Assembly (NCBI RefSeq): GCF_020911865.1
Contig: NZ_CP087131.1
Coordinates: 434,001-498,000 of the forward strand
DNA length: 64,000 nucleotides
Direction of reading: 5' to 3'
DNA from: Chryseobacterium sp. C-71
GTDB lineage: Bacteria > Bacteroidota > Bacteroidia > Flavobacteriales > Weeksellaceae
The translations under genes and the position numbers were made by a program. Below the pieces are notes generated by a model. It did not search any database and had not been told where the DNA came from. It saw only the letters and a list, made by a program, of their open reading frames with translations. The number at the start of each line of letters is the position of its first letter. Within the stretch, counting starts at the first letter, position 1. Shown piece after piece: positions 1 to 7,934 of the stretch.

Positions 1-8
1 AAATTAAA

Positions 9-1550
9 ATGTCAAAAAAAGCAATAATAGCAATACTTGACGGATGGGGTTTGGGTCAAAATCCTGAAGTTTCTGCATTAGCTCAGGCAAATACGCCATT
101 TATAGATAGCTGTTATCAAAAATATCCACACACAACATTAGAGGCAAGTGGTCTTGCAGTAGGACTTCCATTGGGACAGATGGGAAATTCTGAAGTTGGA
201 CACATGAATTTGGGTGCCGGAAGAGTGGTATATCAGAATTTGGTTAAACTCAACATGGCCGTTGAAAATGGTACTTTGGGTCATGAAGAAGTGATTCAGG
301 AAGCGTTTGCTTATGCTAAGGCAGAGAAAAAAAACGTGCACTTTATCGGTTTGGTTTCCAACGGAGGGGTGCATTCACATATCAATCATTTAAAAGGATT
401 ATTAACGGCTGCCAGCGAATATGGTTTGCATGAAAATGTATATGTTCACGCATTTACTGACGGGAGAGATTGTGATCCGCATTCTGGTTTAGGTTTTATC
501 AGAGAACTTCAGGATCACATGAGTACAACGACTGGTGCTCTGGCAACGATAATCGGAAGATACTATGCAATGGACAGAGACAGACGTTGGGAACGTGTGA
601 AATTGGCTTATGATGCAATGGTCAACGGTATCGGAGAAAGAACAATGAATGCAGCTTCTCTTATTCAAAATTCTTACAATGAAGGAGTAACTGACGAATT
701 TATTAAACCTATTATTTTAGTTAAAGATACACAGATCGGAAATGAAGTTCCAGTAGGAAAGATTGTTGATAATGATGTGGTAATCTGCTTTAATTTCAGA
801 ACAGACAGAGGAAGAGAAATTACTGAAGTTCTTTGTCAGCATGATATGCCTGAATATTTTATGCGAAAGCTCAATCTTCATTATGTAACGTTGACCAATT
901 ACGACAAAACGTACGAAAATGTAAAAGTTGTTTTTGATGAAGATGTCTTAAAAGAAACAATGGGTGAAATTCTTGAAAGAAACGGAAAATCGCAGATCAG
1001 AATTGCCGAAACTGAAAAATACCCTCACGTTACCTTCTTCTTTTCGGGAGGTCGTGAAGAAGAATTTCATGGTGAAAAAAGATTGTTGTGTCCGAGCCCT
1101 AAAGATGTTCCGACTTATGATCTAAAACCAGAAATGTCTGCTTACGAAATCACCAATTCAATATTACCTGAATTGGAAAATGAAACTGCAGATTTTATCT
1201 GTTTAAATTTTGCAAATACCGACATGGTGGGTCACACAGGAGTTTTTGAAGCCGCAGTGAAAGCCGCAGAAACTGTTGACAAATGCATAGAAAAAGTAGC
1301 AACGACAGCTTACGAGCATGGTTATGCAGTTTTCATCCTTGCTGATCACGGAAATTCTGACGTAATGATCAATGCAGACGGTTCACCAAATACGCAGCAT
1401 TCAACCAATTTGGTTCCATTAATTGTAATGGATAAAGATCATGAATGGAATTTAAAACCAGGAAAACTGGGTGATATGGCTCCTACTATTTTATCTGTAA
1501 TGGGCGTTGAAATCCCTGCAATAATGACCGGAGACATTTTAGTTAGCTAA
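9..1550 (+). CDS. gpmI: 2,3-bisphosphoglycerate-independent phosphoglycerate mutase
   Basis: Cytoplasmic enzyme of glycolysis and gluconeogenesis that interconverts 3- and 2-phosphoglycerate through a phosphoserine intermediate on two metal ions. The 513 residues match the usual family length. Seen: the N-terminal metal motif DGWG (D11), the phosphorylated serine S61 in GNSEVGH, the TDGRDCDPHSG stretch of the inserted transferase domain, and the C-terminal ADHGNSD metal motif (D446, H447), so both halves of the split alkaline-phosphatase fold are intact. Only eight bases precede the start, so its promoter lies outside the window. A hairpin terminator follows, which makes it the last gene of its transcript. 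The identification is not in doubt. Confidence 0.98.
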   Translation: MSKKAIIAILDGWGLGQNPEVSALAQANTPFIDSCYQKYPHTTLEASGLAVGLPLGQMGNSEVGHMNLGAGRVVYQNLVKLNMAVENGTLGHEEVIQEAFAYAKAEKKNVHFIGLVSNGGVHSHINHLKGLLTAASEYGLHENVYVHAFTDGRDCDPHSGLGFIRELQDHMSTTTGALATIIGRYYAMDRDRRWERVKLAYDAMVNGIGERTMNAASLIQNSYNEGVTDEFIKPIILVKDTQIGNEVPVGKIVDNDVVICFNFRTDRGREITEVLCQHDMPEYFMRKLNLHYVTLTNYDKTYENVKVVFDEDVLKETMGEILERNGKSQIRIAETEKYPHVTFFFSGGREEEFHGEKRLLCPSPKDVPTYDLKPEMSAYEITNSILPELENETADFICLNFANTDMVGHTGVFEAAVKAAETVDKCIEKVATTAYEHGYAVFILADHGNSDVMINADGSPNTQHSTNLVPLIVMDKDHEWNLKPGKLGDMAPTILSVMGVEIPAIMTGDILVS

Positions 1551-1571
1551 ACTTATACGATTATGATATAT

Positions 1572-1606
1572 CTACCGTTGTCTTAAAAGATAGCGGTATT
1601 TTTTTG
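1572..1606 (+). terminator. Rho-independent terminator after gpmI
   Basis: The arms taccgttgtc and gatagcggta pair over ten positions, including two G-U pairs, around a short A-rich loop, and a run of T follows. It lies 22 bases after the gpmI stop codon. Confidence 0.75.
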
Positions 1607-1669
1607 TTATTTAGATAAGACTTACTATGAGACACATACAATAGTATGCTACAAATAATAAAATATTAA

Positions 1670-1677
1670 TATCTTTG
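1670..1677 (+). promoter_or_regulatory. -7 box of the desaturase promoter
   Basis: TATCTTTG matches the Bacteroidota -7 consensus TAnnTTTG exactly and lies 22 bases before the desaturase start. No convincing -33 TTG element is visible. Confidence 0.65.
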
Positions 1678-1699
1678 CACTTTATAAACGTATTTTAAA

Positions 1700-2680
1700 A
1701 TGTATAATAAGCTCGTAAGAAAAGAGGTAATGGGTATTCTAGAAAAGGAAGTAGGTTCTTTTCTAGATAAGTTTTTGACGCCAATCGAAAAGATCTGGCA
1801 GCCATCAGACTATTTACCAGATCCTTCAAGCGAAAATTTTAAATATGATTTAGATGAAATTCAGACTTTTGCACGTGAGATGCCTTACGACCTTTTTGTG
1901 ACTTTAATTGGCGATTGTATCACTGAAGAAGCTTTACCTTCTTACGAATCTTGGTTAATGAGCGTTGACGGAATTGATCAGGAAAAAAGCGGACCGAGTT
2001 GGGCAAGCTGGATAAGATCCTGGACAGGTGAAGAAAACAGACATGGAGATTTATTGAATAAATATCTTTATCTGTGTGGAAGAGTAAATATGAGACAGGT
2101 TGAGATTACCACGCAATATTTAATTAGCGATGGTTTTGATATTGGGACAAGTATGGATCCTTATAGAAATTTTGTTTACACAAGCTTTCAGGAAACTGCA
2201 ACCAATATTTCTCACAGAAGAGTAGGGACTTTGGCAAAACAGTCCGGAAACGGAAAATTAGCAAAAATGTGTGGTGTCATTGCTGCAGATGAAGCAAGAC
2301 ACGCAAAAGCTTACAAACATTTCGTAGCTAAAATTCTTGAGTTGGATCCTTCTGAGATGATTTTGGCATTTGAAGATATGATGCGAAAAAAAATCGTAAT
2401 GCCTGCTCACATGATGAGACAGTCGGGACAAAAAGCCGGTGAACTTTGGGGACATTTCTCAGATGCGGCGCAAAGATGTATGGTTTATACAGGTCAGGAT
2501 TATATCAACATCATGAAAGATTTATTAGACGAATGGAAAATTGAACACATTACAGGTCTTACCGAAAAAGCAGAAAAAGCTCAGGAATATTTAATGAAAC
2601 TTCCAAACAGATTGCAGAAAATCACTGACAGAGTTTCGACTCCGGATTTGCAATTTCAGTTTAGTTGGGTGAAAGATTAA
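1700..2680 (+). CDS. Acyl-[acyl-carrier-protein] desaturase (ferritin-like di-iron)
   Basis: Soluble di-iron enzyme that introduces a cis double bond into acyl-ACP, supplying unsaturated fatty acids for membrane lipids. Seen: the two di-iron motifs of the family, EENRHG (E111-E112, H115) and DEARHA (E198, H201), plus supporting glutamates at E76/E77 and E165. The 326 residues fit bacterial DesA-type and plant stearoyl-ACP desaturases. The start at 1700 sits 22 bases after a clear -7 box; M11 (MGILEKE) is an alternative start. A strong terminator follows directly, so the gene is monocistronic. Regiospecificity cannot be read from the sequence. Confidence 0.95.
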   Translation: MYNKLVRKEVMGILEKEVGSFLDKFLTPIEKIWQPSDYLPDPSSENFKYDLDEIQTFAREMPYDLFVTLIGDCITEEALPSYESWLMSVDGIDQEKSGPSWASWIRSWTGEENRHGDLLNKYLYLCGRVNMRQVEITTQYLISDGFDIGTSMDPYRNFVYTSFQETATNISHRRVGTLAKQSGNGKLAKMCGVIAADEARHAKAYKHFVAKILELDPSEMILAFEDMMRKKIVMPAHMMRQSGQKAGELWGHFSDAAQRCMVYTGQDYINIMKDLLDEWKIEHITGLTEKAEKAQEYLMKLPNRLQKITDRVSTPDLQFQFSWVKD

Positions 2681-2707
2681 TTTTATTTTAACAATAAATT
2701 ATAATAG

Positions 2708-2742
2708 AGAGTGTCGGATGTTTTTTCGACACTCTTTTTTTA
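2708..2742 (+). terminator. Rho-independent terminator after the desaturase
   Basis: A perfect 9-bp stem, agagtgtcg against cgacactct, is followed by seven T. It separates the desaturase from the HAD-like gene. Confidence 0.9.
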
Positions 2743-2747
2743 TTTAT

Positions 2748-2755
2748 TATCTTTG
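2748..2755 (+). promoter_or_regulatory. -7 box of the HAD-like gene promoter
   Basis: TATCTTTG, followed by CAC as at the desaturase promoter, lies 20 bases before the start codon and just after the preceding terminator. Confidence 0.65.
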
Positions 2756-2775
2756 CACAGCTAAAAAAGAACAAA

Positions 2776-3207
2776 ATGTTAAGTAATAAAAAAATTGCTG
2801 TAGATTTCGACGGAACAATTGTGGATGATGCATACCCAGGAATTGGAAAAGCTAAAATTTTCGCCTTTGAGACTTTGAAAAAATTGCAGTCCCAAGGGTT
2901 CAGATTGATACTTTGGACGTACAGGCACGGCAAAACTCTTGATGAAGCTGTAGAATTCTGCAAAAAAAACGGTGTAGAGTTTTATGCAGTCAATTCAAGT
3001 TTTGAAGGAGAAGTTTTTGATAGCGAAACTCAATCGAGAAAACTAGATGCAGATTGGTTTATTGACGATAGAAACCTTGGTGGTTTTCCTGGCTGGGGAG
3101 AGATTTATAATATTATCAACGAAAGAATAGAATTCCGTGTAGAAGGCAAGGAAGTTTTAGCTTACTCAAAATTAAAAAAAGAAAAGAAAAAAGGACTTTT
3201 CTGGTAA
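2776..3207 (+). CDS. HAD-like protein of the BT0820 type
   Basis: Small 143-residue protein with a haloacid-dehalogenase-like fold. Seen: the DxD nucleophile motif VDFDGT (D10, D12) at the N-terminus and the acidic motif FIDDRN near the C-terminus, with no room for a large cap domain. It resembles the small BT0820-type Bacteroidota HAD proteins, which are presumed phosphatases of unknown substrate. It has its own promoter. The C-terminus is lysine-rich. Downstream is a long hairpin and then map; cotranscription is possible but not shown. The fold is well supported, the substrate is unknown. Confidence 0.85.
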   Translation: MLSNKKIAVDFDGTIVDDAYPGIGKAKIFAFETLKKLQSQGFRLILWTYRHGKTLDEAVEFCKKNGVEFYAVNSSFEGEVFDSETQSRKLDADWFIDDRNLGGFPGWGEIYNIINERIEFRVEGKEVLAYSKLKKEKKKGLFW

Positions 3208-3238
3208 AATATTCAACGTAACAATTTACGAATATAAT

Positions 3239-3281
3239 AATCTAGCAATCAGTAATTGTTACACTGATACACTGCTAGATT
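3239..3281. repeat. Long nested inverted repeat upstream of map
   Basis: The outer arms AATCTAGCA and TGCTAGATT pair perfectly over 9 bp. The inner arms ATCAGT and ACTGAT continue the pairing over 6 bp. The top is interrupted by 9 and 4 unpaired bases. No T run follows. It could be a degraded intergenic repeat or a leader structure for map, which starts 21 bases downstream. Confidence 0.6.
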
Positions 3282-3301
3282 GATACATTTTAAGAAAGAA
3301 A

Positions 3302-4111
3302 ATGATTCAATTAAAAACAATAGACGAAATTCGTCTGATGAGAGAAAGTGCTCAGTTGGTTTCCAGAACATTAGGAATGTTGGCAAAGGAAATCAAGCCT
3401 GGGATTACCACTTTATATTTAGATAAATTGGCGCATGATTTCATCAAAGATCATGGTGCAGAGCCTGCATTTTTAGGATATGGAGGTTTTCCTTATTCGC
3501 TGTGTATTTCACCAAATGAGCAGGTAGTTCATGGTTTTCCAAGCAAAGAAGAAATCAAAGAAGGCGATGTGCTTTCTGTAGATTGCGGAGCGGTTTTGAA
3601 TGGTTTCGTTGGCGATCACGCTTACACATTTGAAATTGGTGAAGTAAAACCTGAAATCAAAAAACTACTTCAGGTAACCAAAGATTCGTTGTATAAAGGA
3701 ATCGCACAATGTGTAAGAGGAAAAAGAATCGGAGACATATCTCATGCAATTCAATCATACTGTGAAAAAGAAGGTTATGGTGTTGTGAAAGAATTGGTAG
3801 GGCATGGTTTAGGCAGAAAAATGCACGAAGATCCTAGTGTTCCGAACTACGGAAAACAGGGAAGTGGAAAAGTCATTAAAGACGGTTTGACAATTGCGAT
3901 AGAGCCAATGATCAATTTGGGAACTGAAAAAGTGAAGTTCCACAATGACGGCTGGACGGTGACGACGCTTGACAACCAAACTTCGGCACATTTTGAACAT
4001 GACGTTGCTGTGGTGAATGGTAAACCTGTTTTGCTTTCTACCTTTAAGTATGTTTACGAAGCTTTAGGCATCGAAAGTGATGAAGAAAAGCCATTTCAAA
4101 TGGAATTTTAA
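3302..4111 (+). CDS. map: Methionine aminopeptidase, type I
   Basis: Cytoplasmic metalloprotease that removes the initiator methionine from nascent proteins. Seen: the pita-bread fold with all five metal ligands in order, D94 (VDCG), D105 (GDHAYTF), H168 (VGHGLG), E201 (IEPM) and E232 (FEHDVAV), plus substrate-side H77 and H175. The 269 residues are typical, with no N-terminal zinc-finger extension, which points to type I. The stop overlaps the methyltransferase start by one base (TAATG), so the two are translationally coupled. A long hairpin lies upstream. Function is certain. Confidence 0.97.
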   Translation: MIQLKTIDEIRLMRESAQLVSRTLGMLAKEIKPGITTLYLDKLAHDFIKDHGAEPAFLGYGGFPYSLCISPNEQVVHGFPSKEEIKEGDVLSVDCGAVLNGFVGDHAYTFEIGEVKPEIKKLLQVTKDSLYKGIAQCVRGKRIGDISHAIQSYCEKEGYGVVKELVGHGLGRKMHEDPSVPNYGKQGSGKVIKDGLTIAIEPMINLGTEKVKFHNDGWTVTTLDNQTSAHFEHDVAVVNGKPVLLSTFKYVYEALGIESDEEKPFQMEF

Positions 4112-4878
4112 TGAAAACGCTGACCAAGTTTTTACTTAATAAAATCCCTCGTCCGATGCTTATTCAGATGAGTGTTTGGGCGCGTCCGTTGATTTATCAG
4201 TTTTTTAAAGGTGATCAGTTTTTCGACCCTATTGATGGAAGATCATACCGGAAATTTTTGCCTTACGGTTACGGAAAACAGAGAGAAAACGCTTTGTCTC
4301 CTGGAACTTTGAGCTTAGAAAGACACCGTCAGATGTGGCTGTATCTTCAGAATGAAACCGATTTTTTCATTAAAAATTGTAAAGTTCTGCACATCGCTCC
4401 CGAACAGGAATTTTTGAGGAAATTCAAAAGAATGAGCAACCTCAATTATATTTCGGCGGATCTTTATTCACCGATTGTAGATGTGAAAGCTGATATTTTA
4501 GATTTACCTTTCGAAAATGAGAGTTTTGACGTCATTTTTTGCAATCATGTTTTAGAGCATATTGAAGATGATGCTAAAGCGATCAGCGAACTGTATCGTG
4601 TTATGAAGCCTGGCGGTTGGGGAATTATTCAGGTTCCGATGAAAAATTCTTTGGAAAAAACATATGAAGATTTCACCATTAAGGACCCGAAAGAACGTCA
4701 GAAACATTTCGGGCAGTACGACCACGTTCGCTGGTACGGAATGGATTATTTTGACCGTTTGAGAAAAGCAGGTTTTGAAACAGAACCCAATTTCTACTCA
4801 AAACAGTTCTCTGATGCGGAAATTTTAAAATACGGACTCAATCACAACGAGATATTACCTGTGGTTTATAAAAAATAG
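4111..4878 (+). CDS. Class I SAM-dependent methyltransferase
   Basis: 255-residue cytoplasmic methyltransferase of unknown substrate. Seen: a Rossmann SAM-binding core from about residue 85, with a motif I variant (KVLHIAPEQE), an acidic strand-2 region (SADLYSP), motif DILDLPF, and the motif IV/V block FDVIFCNHVLEHIEDD followed by MKPGGWGIIQVP. This is the Methyltransf_11-like arrangement common in small-molecule or lipid methylases. Start codon and upstream stop share a base with map, so the pair forms one transcript ending at the hairpin at 4881. There is no evidence linking its substrate to protein maturation. Confidence 0.9.
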   Translation: MKTLTKFLLNKIPRPMLIQMSVWARPLIYQFFKGDQFFDPIDGRSYRKFLPYGYGKQRENALSPGTLSLERHRQMWLYLQNETDFFIKNCKVLHIAPEQEFLRKFKRMSNLNYISADLYSPIVDVKADILDLPFENESFDVIFCNHVLEHIEDDAKAISELYRVMKPGGWGIIQVPMKNSLEKTYEDFTIKDPKERQKHFGQYDHVRWYGMDYFDRLRKAGFETEPNFYSKQFSDAEILKYGLNHNEILPVVYKK

Positions 4879-4880
4879 AA

Positions 4881-4909
4881 AAAACGTCTTCAATTTTGAA
4901 GACGTTTTT
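4881..4909. terminator. Bidirectional hairpin terminator
   Basis: The arms AAAACGTCTTCA and GAAGACGTTTTT pair around a short loop, with A on one side and T on the other. It lies between the plus-strand methyltransferase and the convergent minus-strand SMR gene. Confidence 0.85.
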
Positions 4910-4974
4910 GTTCTATATCTTGGAATTTCTATTTGTGAGATTCGTGAAAAAATTTGTGCTATTTGTGTTTAAAT

Positions 4975-5301
4975 CTAATGAGAAACTGCTTTTAACCCAA
5001 TTACAGAACCTATAAGCGTACAGATAAAAAACATTCTCCAAAAGGTCACAGGATCTTTAAAAACTAAAATTCCCATTAAGACCGTTCCCACGGCACCAAT
5101 TCCCGTCCAGACCGCATAAGCAGTTCCGATGGGTAAAGTTTCTGTAGCTTTAATAAGTAAAAGCATACTGATTGTAAGACAAACTAAAAAACCACCAAAC
5201 CACCAATACATTTCGTTTCCTGATGTTTCTTTTACTTTTCCCAAACAAGAAGCAAAACCAACTTCAAACAATCCGGCGATAATTAAAATAATCCAATTCA
5301 T
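4975..5301 (-). CDS. Small multidrug resistance (SMR) transporter, SugE/Gdx-like
   Basis: Inner-membrane four-helix exporter of the SMR family, working as a proton-coupled dimer. The 108 residues starting at M1-N2-W3 give four hydrophobic helices; the essential membrane glutamate is E13 (GLFEV), and the helix-3 signature is GTAYAVWTGIGAVG. That signature and the LPIGTAY stretch resemble SugE/Gdx guanidinium exporters more than EmrE, but the residues that separate the two are not conclusive here. An upstream Met seven codons earlier is possible but would precede the typical MNWIIL start. A Crp-type regulator lies 214 bases upstream on the same strand and may control it. Confidence 0.88.
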   Translation of the reverse strand: MNWIILIIAGLFEVGFASCLGKVKETSGNEMYWWFGGFLVCLTISMLLLIKATETLPIGTAYAVWTGIGAVGTVLMGILVFKDPVTFWRMFFICTLIGSVIGLKAVSH

Positions 5302-5515
5302 GAGTAATAATTTATGACACAAAGTTGAGGATTTACTTTTGCTTTAAATTTTACATTTGTTAAAAAATAAATGAATCTAGAGATTGTCAAATTTTATTTT
5401 GAAAGAAATACTTAATTTAAATAGAAATACTATCTCGCAGATTTAGCAAATCAAGCAGATTAATGTAAAAATAAACCTGCACTATCTCTTTCATCAGACA
5501 GAAAGTTAAAAAAAA

Positions 5516-6079
5516 TCACCTTATTTCTGCACGAATTCTGCTCAAACTCACCTGCGTAATTCCCAAATAAGAGGCAATATGTCCCAGCTGCACTCTTTGG
5601 ATGAGATACGGTTTATCTCTCAGCAAATCTTTATACCGCTCCAAAGCTGTTTTATACTGTCTTGAGATAATCAGTTCTTCAGTTTTGATCAATTCCCGTT
5701 CAGCAAATTTTCTTCCCCAATTCGCAATGTGAATATCTTCATTAAATAAAGCCTTCAGCTTTGAAGTTTCTAATTGATAAAGTTCGCAATCTTCCAAAAG
5801 CTCAATACTTTCGTATCCAGGTTTTTCTTCAACGTAACTTTTCATTGAAACCACCGGTTCGCCTTCCGCTCCAAACCAGAAAGTGATGTCATTATTTTCT
5901 GACGACGCAAAAGCACGGACAATCCCTTTTTTCAAAAAGTAAATATGAGGAACTACTTTGTCAGATTCCATTAAAATAAGTCCTTTCTGATGCTTAACTT
6001 CAATAATATATTGCTTTAGATTATCTCTAGAAGTTGTTGGAAGTAGGTAGATATTATCAATAATTTCGTTGATATTCAT
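5516..6079 (-). CDS. Crp/Fnr family transcriptional regulator
   Basis: 187-residue regulator with an N-terminal cyclic-nucleotide-binding-like beta-roll (about residues 25-115) and a C-terminal winged helix-turn-helix (LGHIASYLGITQVSLSRIR). No Fnr-type cysteine cluster is present, so an iron-sulfur sensor is unlikely. The effector is unknown. It is transcribed away from era, and the SMR exporter lies downstream on the same strand, so that pump is a plausible target. Many short flavobacterial Crp-like proteins of this size control a neighbouring gene, which is family knowledge rather than something shown here. Confidence 0.9.
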   Translation of the reverse strand: MNINEIIDNIYLLPTTSRDNLKQYIIEVKHQKGLILMESDKVVPHIYFLKKGIVRAFASSENNDITFWFGAEGEPVVSMKSYVEEKPGYESIELLEDCELYQLETSKLKALFNEDIHIANWGRKFAERELIKTEELIISRQYKTALERYKDLLRDKPYLIQRVQLGHIASYLGITQVSLSRIRAEIR

Positions 6080-6283
6080 GTAGAAATTAAATTTGTTAAA
6101 AGTTATTTGAAGCAGTTATCATTCCTTGTTTTTCGTAAATAAGTGAAACGGTTTTTTTTAACCTTTAAATTTTTAACTGTCCCGAAACCTTAGTTTAATT
6201 TTGTAATTATAAAATATCAACCAAAAATAGACTTTTTTCAGCATCTAATTTTAATATAGACCACAAGACCGATTTTGTTTTAC

Positions 6284-6291
6284 TAACTTTG
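6284..6291 (+). promoter_or_regulatory. -7 box of the era promoter
   Basis: TAACTTTG matches TAnnTTTG and lies 33 bases before era. A second match, TAATTTTG, lies at 6196..6203 in the same 245-base divergent gap and may be an additional start. Confidence 0.6.
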
Positions 6292-6324
6292 CAAATCGTA
6301 ATAAAAGCGACTTAATTTTTTTAT

Positions 6325-7200
6325 ATGCATAAAGCAGGATTTGTAAATATTGTTGGAAAGCCAAACGCCGGAAAATCTACCCTTCTGAATCAATTGATGG
6401 GGGAGAAGCTGGCAATCGTTACCCAAAAGGCACAGACAACCAGACATAGAATTTTTGGAATTTATAACGAAGAAGACTTACAGATTGTATTTTCTGATAC
6501 TCCCGGAGTTTTAGACCCTAAATACGGTTTGCAGGAGAAAATGATGGATTTTGTAAAAGATTCTTTACAGGATGCAGACGTTTTTCTTTATATAGTAGAC
6601 GTTACAGATAAATCTGAACAATCGGCATTTTTAATTGAGAAATTGAATAAAATTCCCGTACCGGTTTTACTGTTACTGAATAAAATTGATCAGACCAATC
6701 AGGAAGGTCTTGAAAAAATAGCGACCGAATGGCACGAAAGAATTCCAAAAGCGGAAATTCTTCCTATTTCAGCTCTAAATGCGTTCAACATTGATGTTAT
6801 TTTACCTAAATTAAAATCAATGTTACCAGAAAGTCCTGCGTACTACGATAAGGATATGTACACCGACAAGCCTGAAAGATTCTTTGTAAACGAAGCCATC
6901 AGAGAGAAAATTCTTTTGAATTACGATAAAGAAATTCCATATTCTGTAGAAGTGGTGACAGAAATGTTTAAAGAAAAGGAAGGAATTATTTTCATTGACT
7001 CTATAATTTATGTAGAAAGAGATACCCAGAAAGGAATTATCATAGGACATAAAGGGGAAGCGATTAAAAAAGTAGGAACAGAAGCAAGAATCGATTTAGA
7101 GAAATTTTTCTCAAAAAAAATCCATTTGAATCTGTTTGTTAAAGTGAAAAAAGACTGGAGAAAGAACGATAGAGATTTGAAGAATTTCGGATACCGATAG
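6325..7200 (+). CDS. era: GTPase Era, 16S rRNA maturation
   Basis: Essential GTPase that binds the 3' end of 16S rRNA through a KH domain and couples 30S assembly to growth. Seen: the P-loop GKPNAGKST (G11-T19), the switch II motif DTPG (D58), the base-recognition motif NKID (N119-D122), then a C-terminal KH domain containing GHKGEAIKKVG around residues 235-245. The 291 residues are normal. It is transcribed from its own promoter and is followed by DoxX after 67 bases with no clear terminator, so read-through is possible. The assignment is secure. Confidence 0.97.
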   Translation: MHKAGFVNIVGKPNAGKSTLLNQLMGEKLAIVTQKAQTTRHRIFGIYNEEDLQIVFSDTPGVLDPKYGLQEKMMDFVKDSLQDADVFLYIVDVTDKSEQSAFLIEKLNKIPVPVLLLLNKIDQTNQEGLEKIATEWHERIPKAEILPISALNAFNIDVILPKLKSMLPESPAYYDKDMYTDKPERFFVNEAIREKILLNYDKEIPYSVEVVTEMFKEKEGIIFIDSIIYVERDTQKGIIIGHKGEAIKKVGTEARIDLEKFFSKKIHLNLFVKVKKDWRKNDRDLKNFGYR

Positions 7201-7267
7201 ACTAAAAAGTCAATATTCATCGTTGTATTAAAAGATTTTTATTATCTTTAAACTAAATTTTTAATCA

Positions 7268-7696
7268 ATGAGTTACTCCAACTTAAAAACTAATCCTATA
7301 TACTTAGATATCGTTTTGTTGATAGTAAGATTATTTATAGGTTTTGCGATGTTGTCTCACGGTTTTCCAAAGCTTCAGATGCTATTAGAAGGTGGTGATC
7401 TTAAGTTTTTTGATTTCCTCGGACTAGGTCCGAAAATATCTTTAGGTCTGACGGTTTTTGCTGAATTTGTTTGTTCTATTTTCCTGATTTTAGGATTATT
7501 TACAAGAATAGCCGTAGGTTTTCTCATCTTTACGATGATTATTGCAGGATTTGTAGTCCACGGTGCAGATCCATTTGATAAAAAGGAAATGAGTTTACTT
7601 TATTTAGCAATTTATTTGCTCATCATGGTTTTAGGAGCGGGAAGATTTTCGATAGATGGCATGATAGAAAAGAAAAGAAGAGCTTCAGAATGGTAA
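7268..7696 (+). CDS. DoxX family membrane protein
   Basis: 142-residue inner-membrane protein with four predicted helices. Seen: the DoxX signature near the first helix (RLFIGFAMLSHGFPKLQ), then a long loop and three further hydrophobic segments. The family is linked to thiosulfate oxidation in archaea and to redox stress elsewhere, but its bacterial function is mostly unknown, so no substrate is assigned. It follows era by 67 bases and ends in a good terminator. Confidence 0.88.
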   Translation: MSYSNLKTNPIYLDIVLLIVRLFIGFAMLSHGFPKLQMLLEGGDLKFFDFLGLGPKISLGLTVFAEFVCSIFLILGLFTRIAVGFLIFTMIIAGFVVHGADPFDKKEMSLLYLAIYLLIMVLGAGRFSIDGMIEKKRRASEW

Positions 7697-7716
7697 GATT
7701 TTATTTTTAAATATAT

Positions 7717-7744
7717 AAGCGGTAATTTTTTGCCGCTTTTTTTG
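7717..7744 (+). terminator. Rho-independent terminator after doxX
   Basis: The stem aagcggtaa/ttgccgctt has a T-rich loop and is followed by a T run. It lies 20 bases past the DoxX stop. Confidence 0.85.
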
Positions 7745-7763
7745 TTTTAATACTTTTTATATT

Positions 7764-7807
7764 AATAGGATTGCATCCTATTCTTTGTTAAATCGTCCCT
7801 TTGGGAC
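7764..7807. repeat. Double-palindrome (REP-like) intergenic element
   Basis: Two small palindromes lie 12 bases apart: AATAGGAT-TGC-ATCCTATT (7764..7782) and GTCCC-TTT-GGGAC (7795..7807). The following 120 bases up to the S9 peptidase start are open in frame with it but do not look like protein. I recall similar double-palindrome segments in Chryseobacterium-type intergenic regions, but cannot confirm copies in this window. Confidence 0.5.
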
Positions 7808-7934
7808 TATGAATAAAATTCTTCTAAGAAATCTTCTAAATAGAGTAGCTAAATCTCTAAGTTTCCAAAAGAATTTCAACCATCTTGTTTTGGTTAAATA
7901 CTTTTCATTAAATTCGTATCAAATCAAAAAGATA

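Noticed and set aside
7785..7934. Earlier in-frame start for the S9 peptidase
   Set aside because: The extension crosses palindromic repeat DNA and would bury the signal peptide; the start at 7935 gives a clean one.
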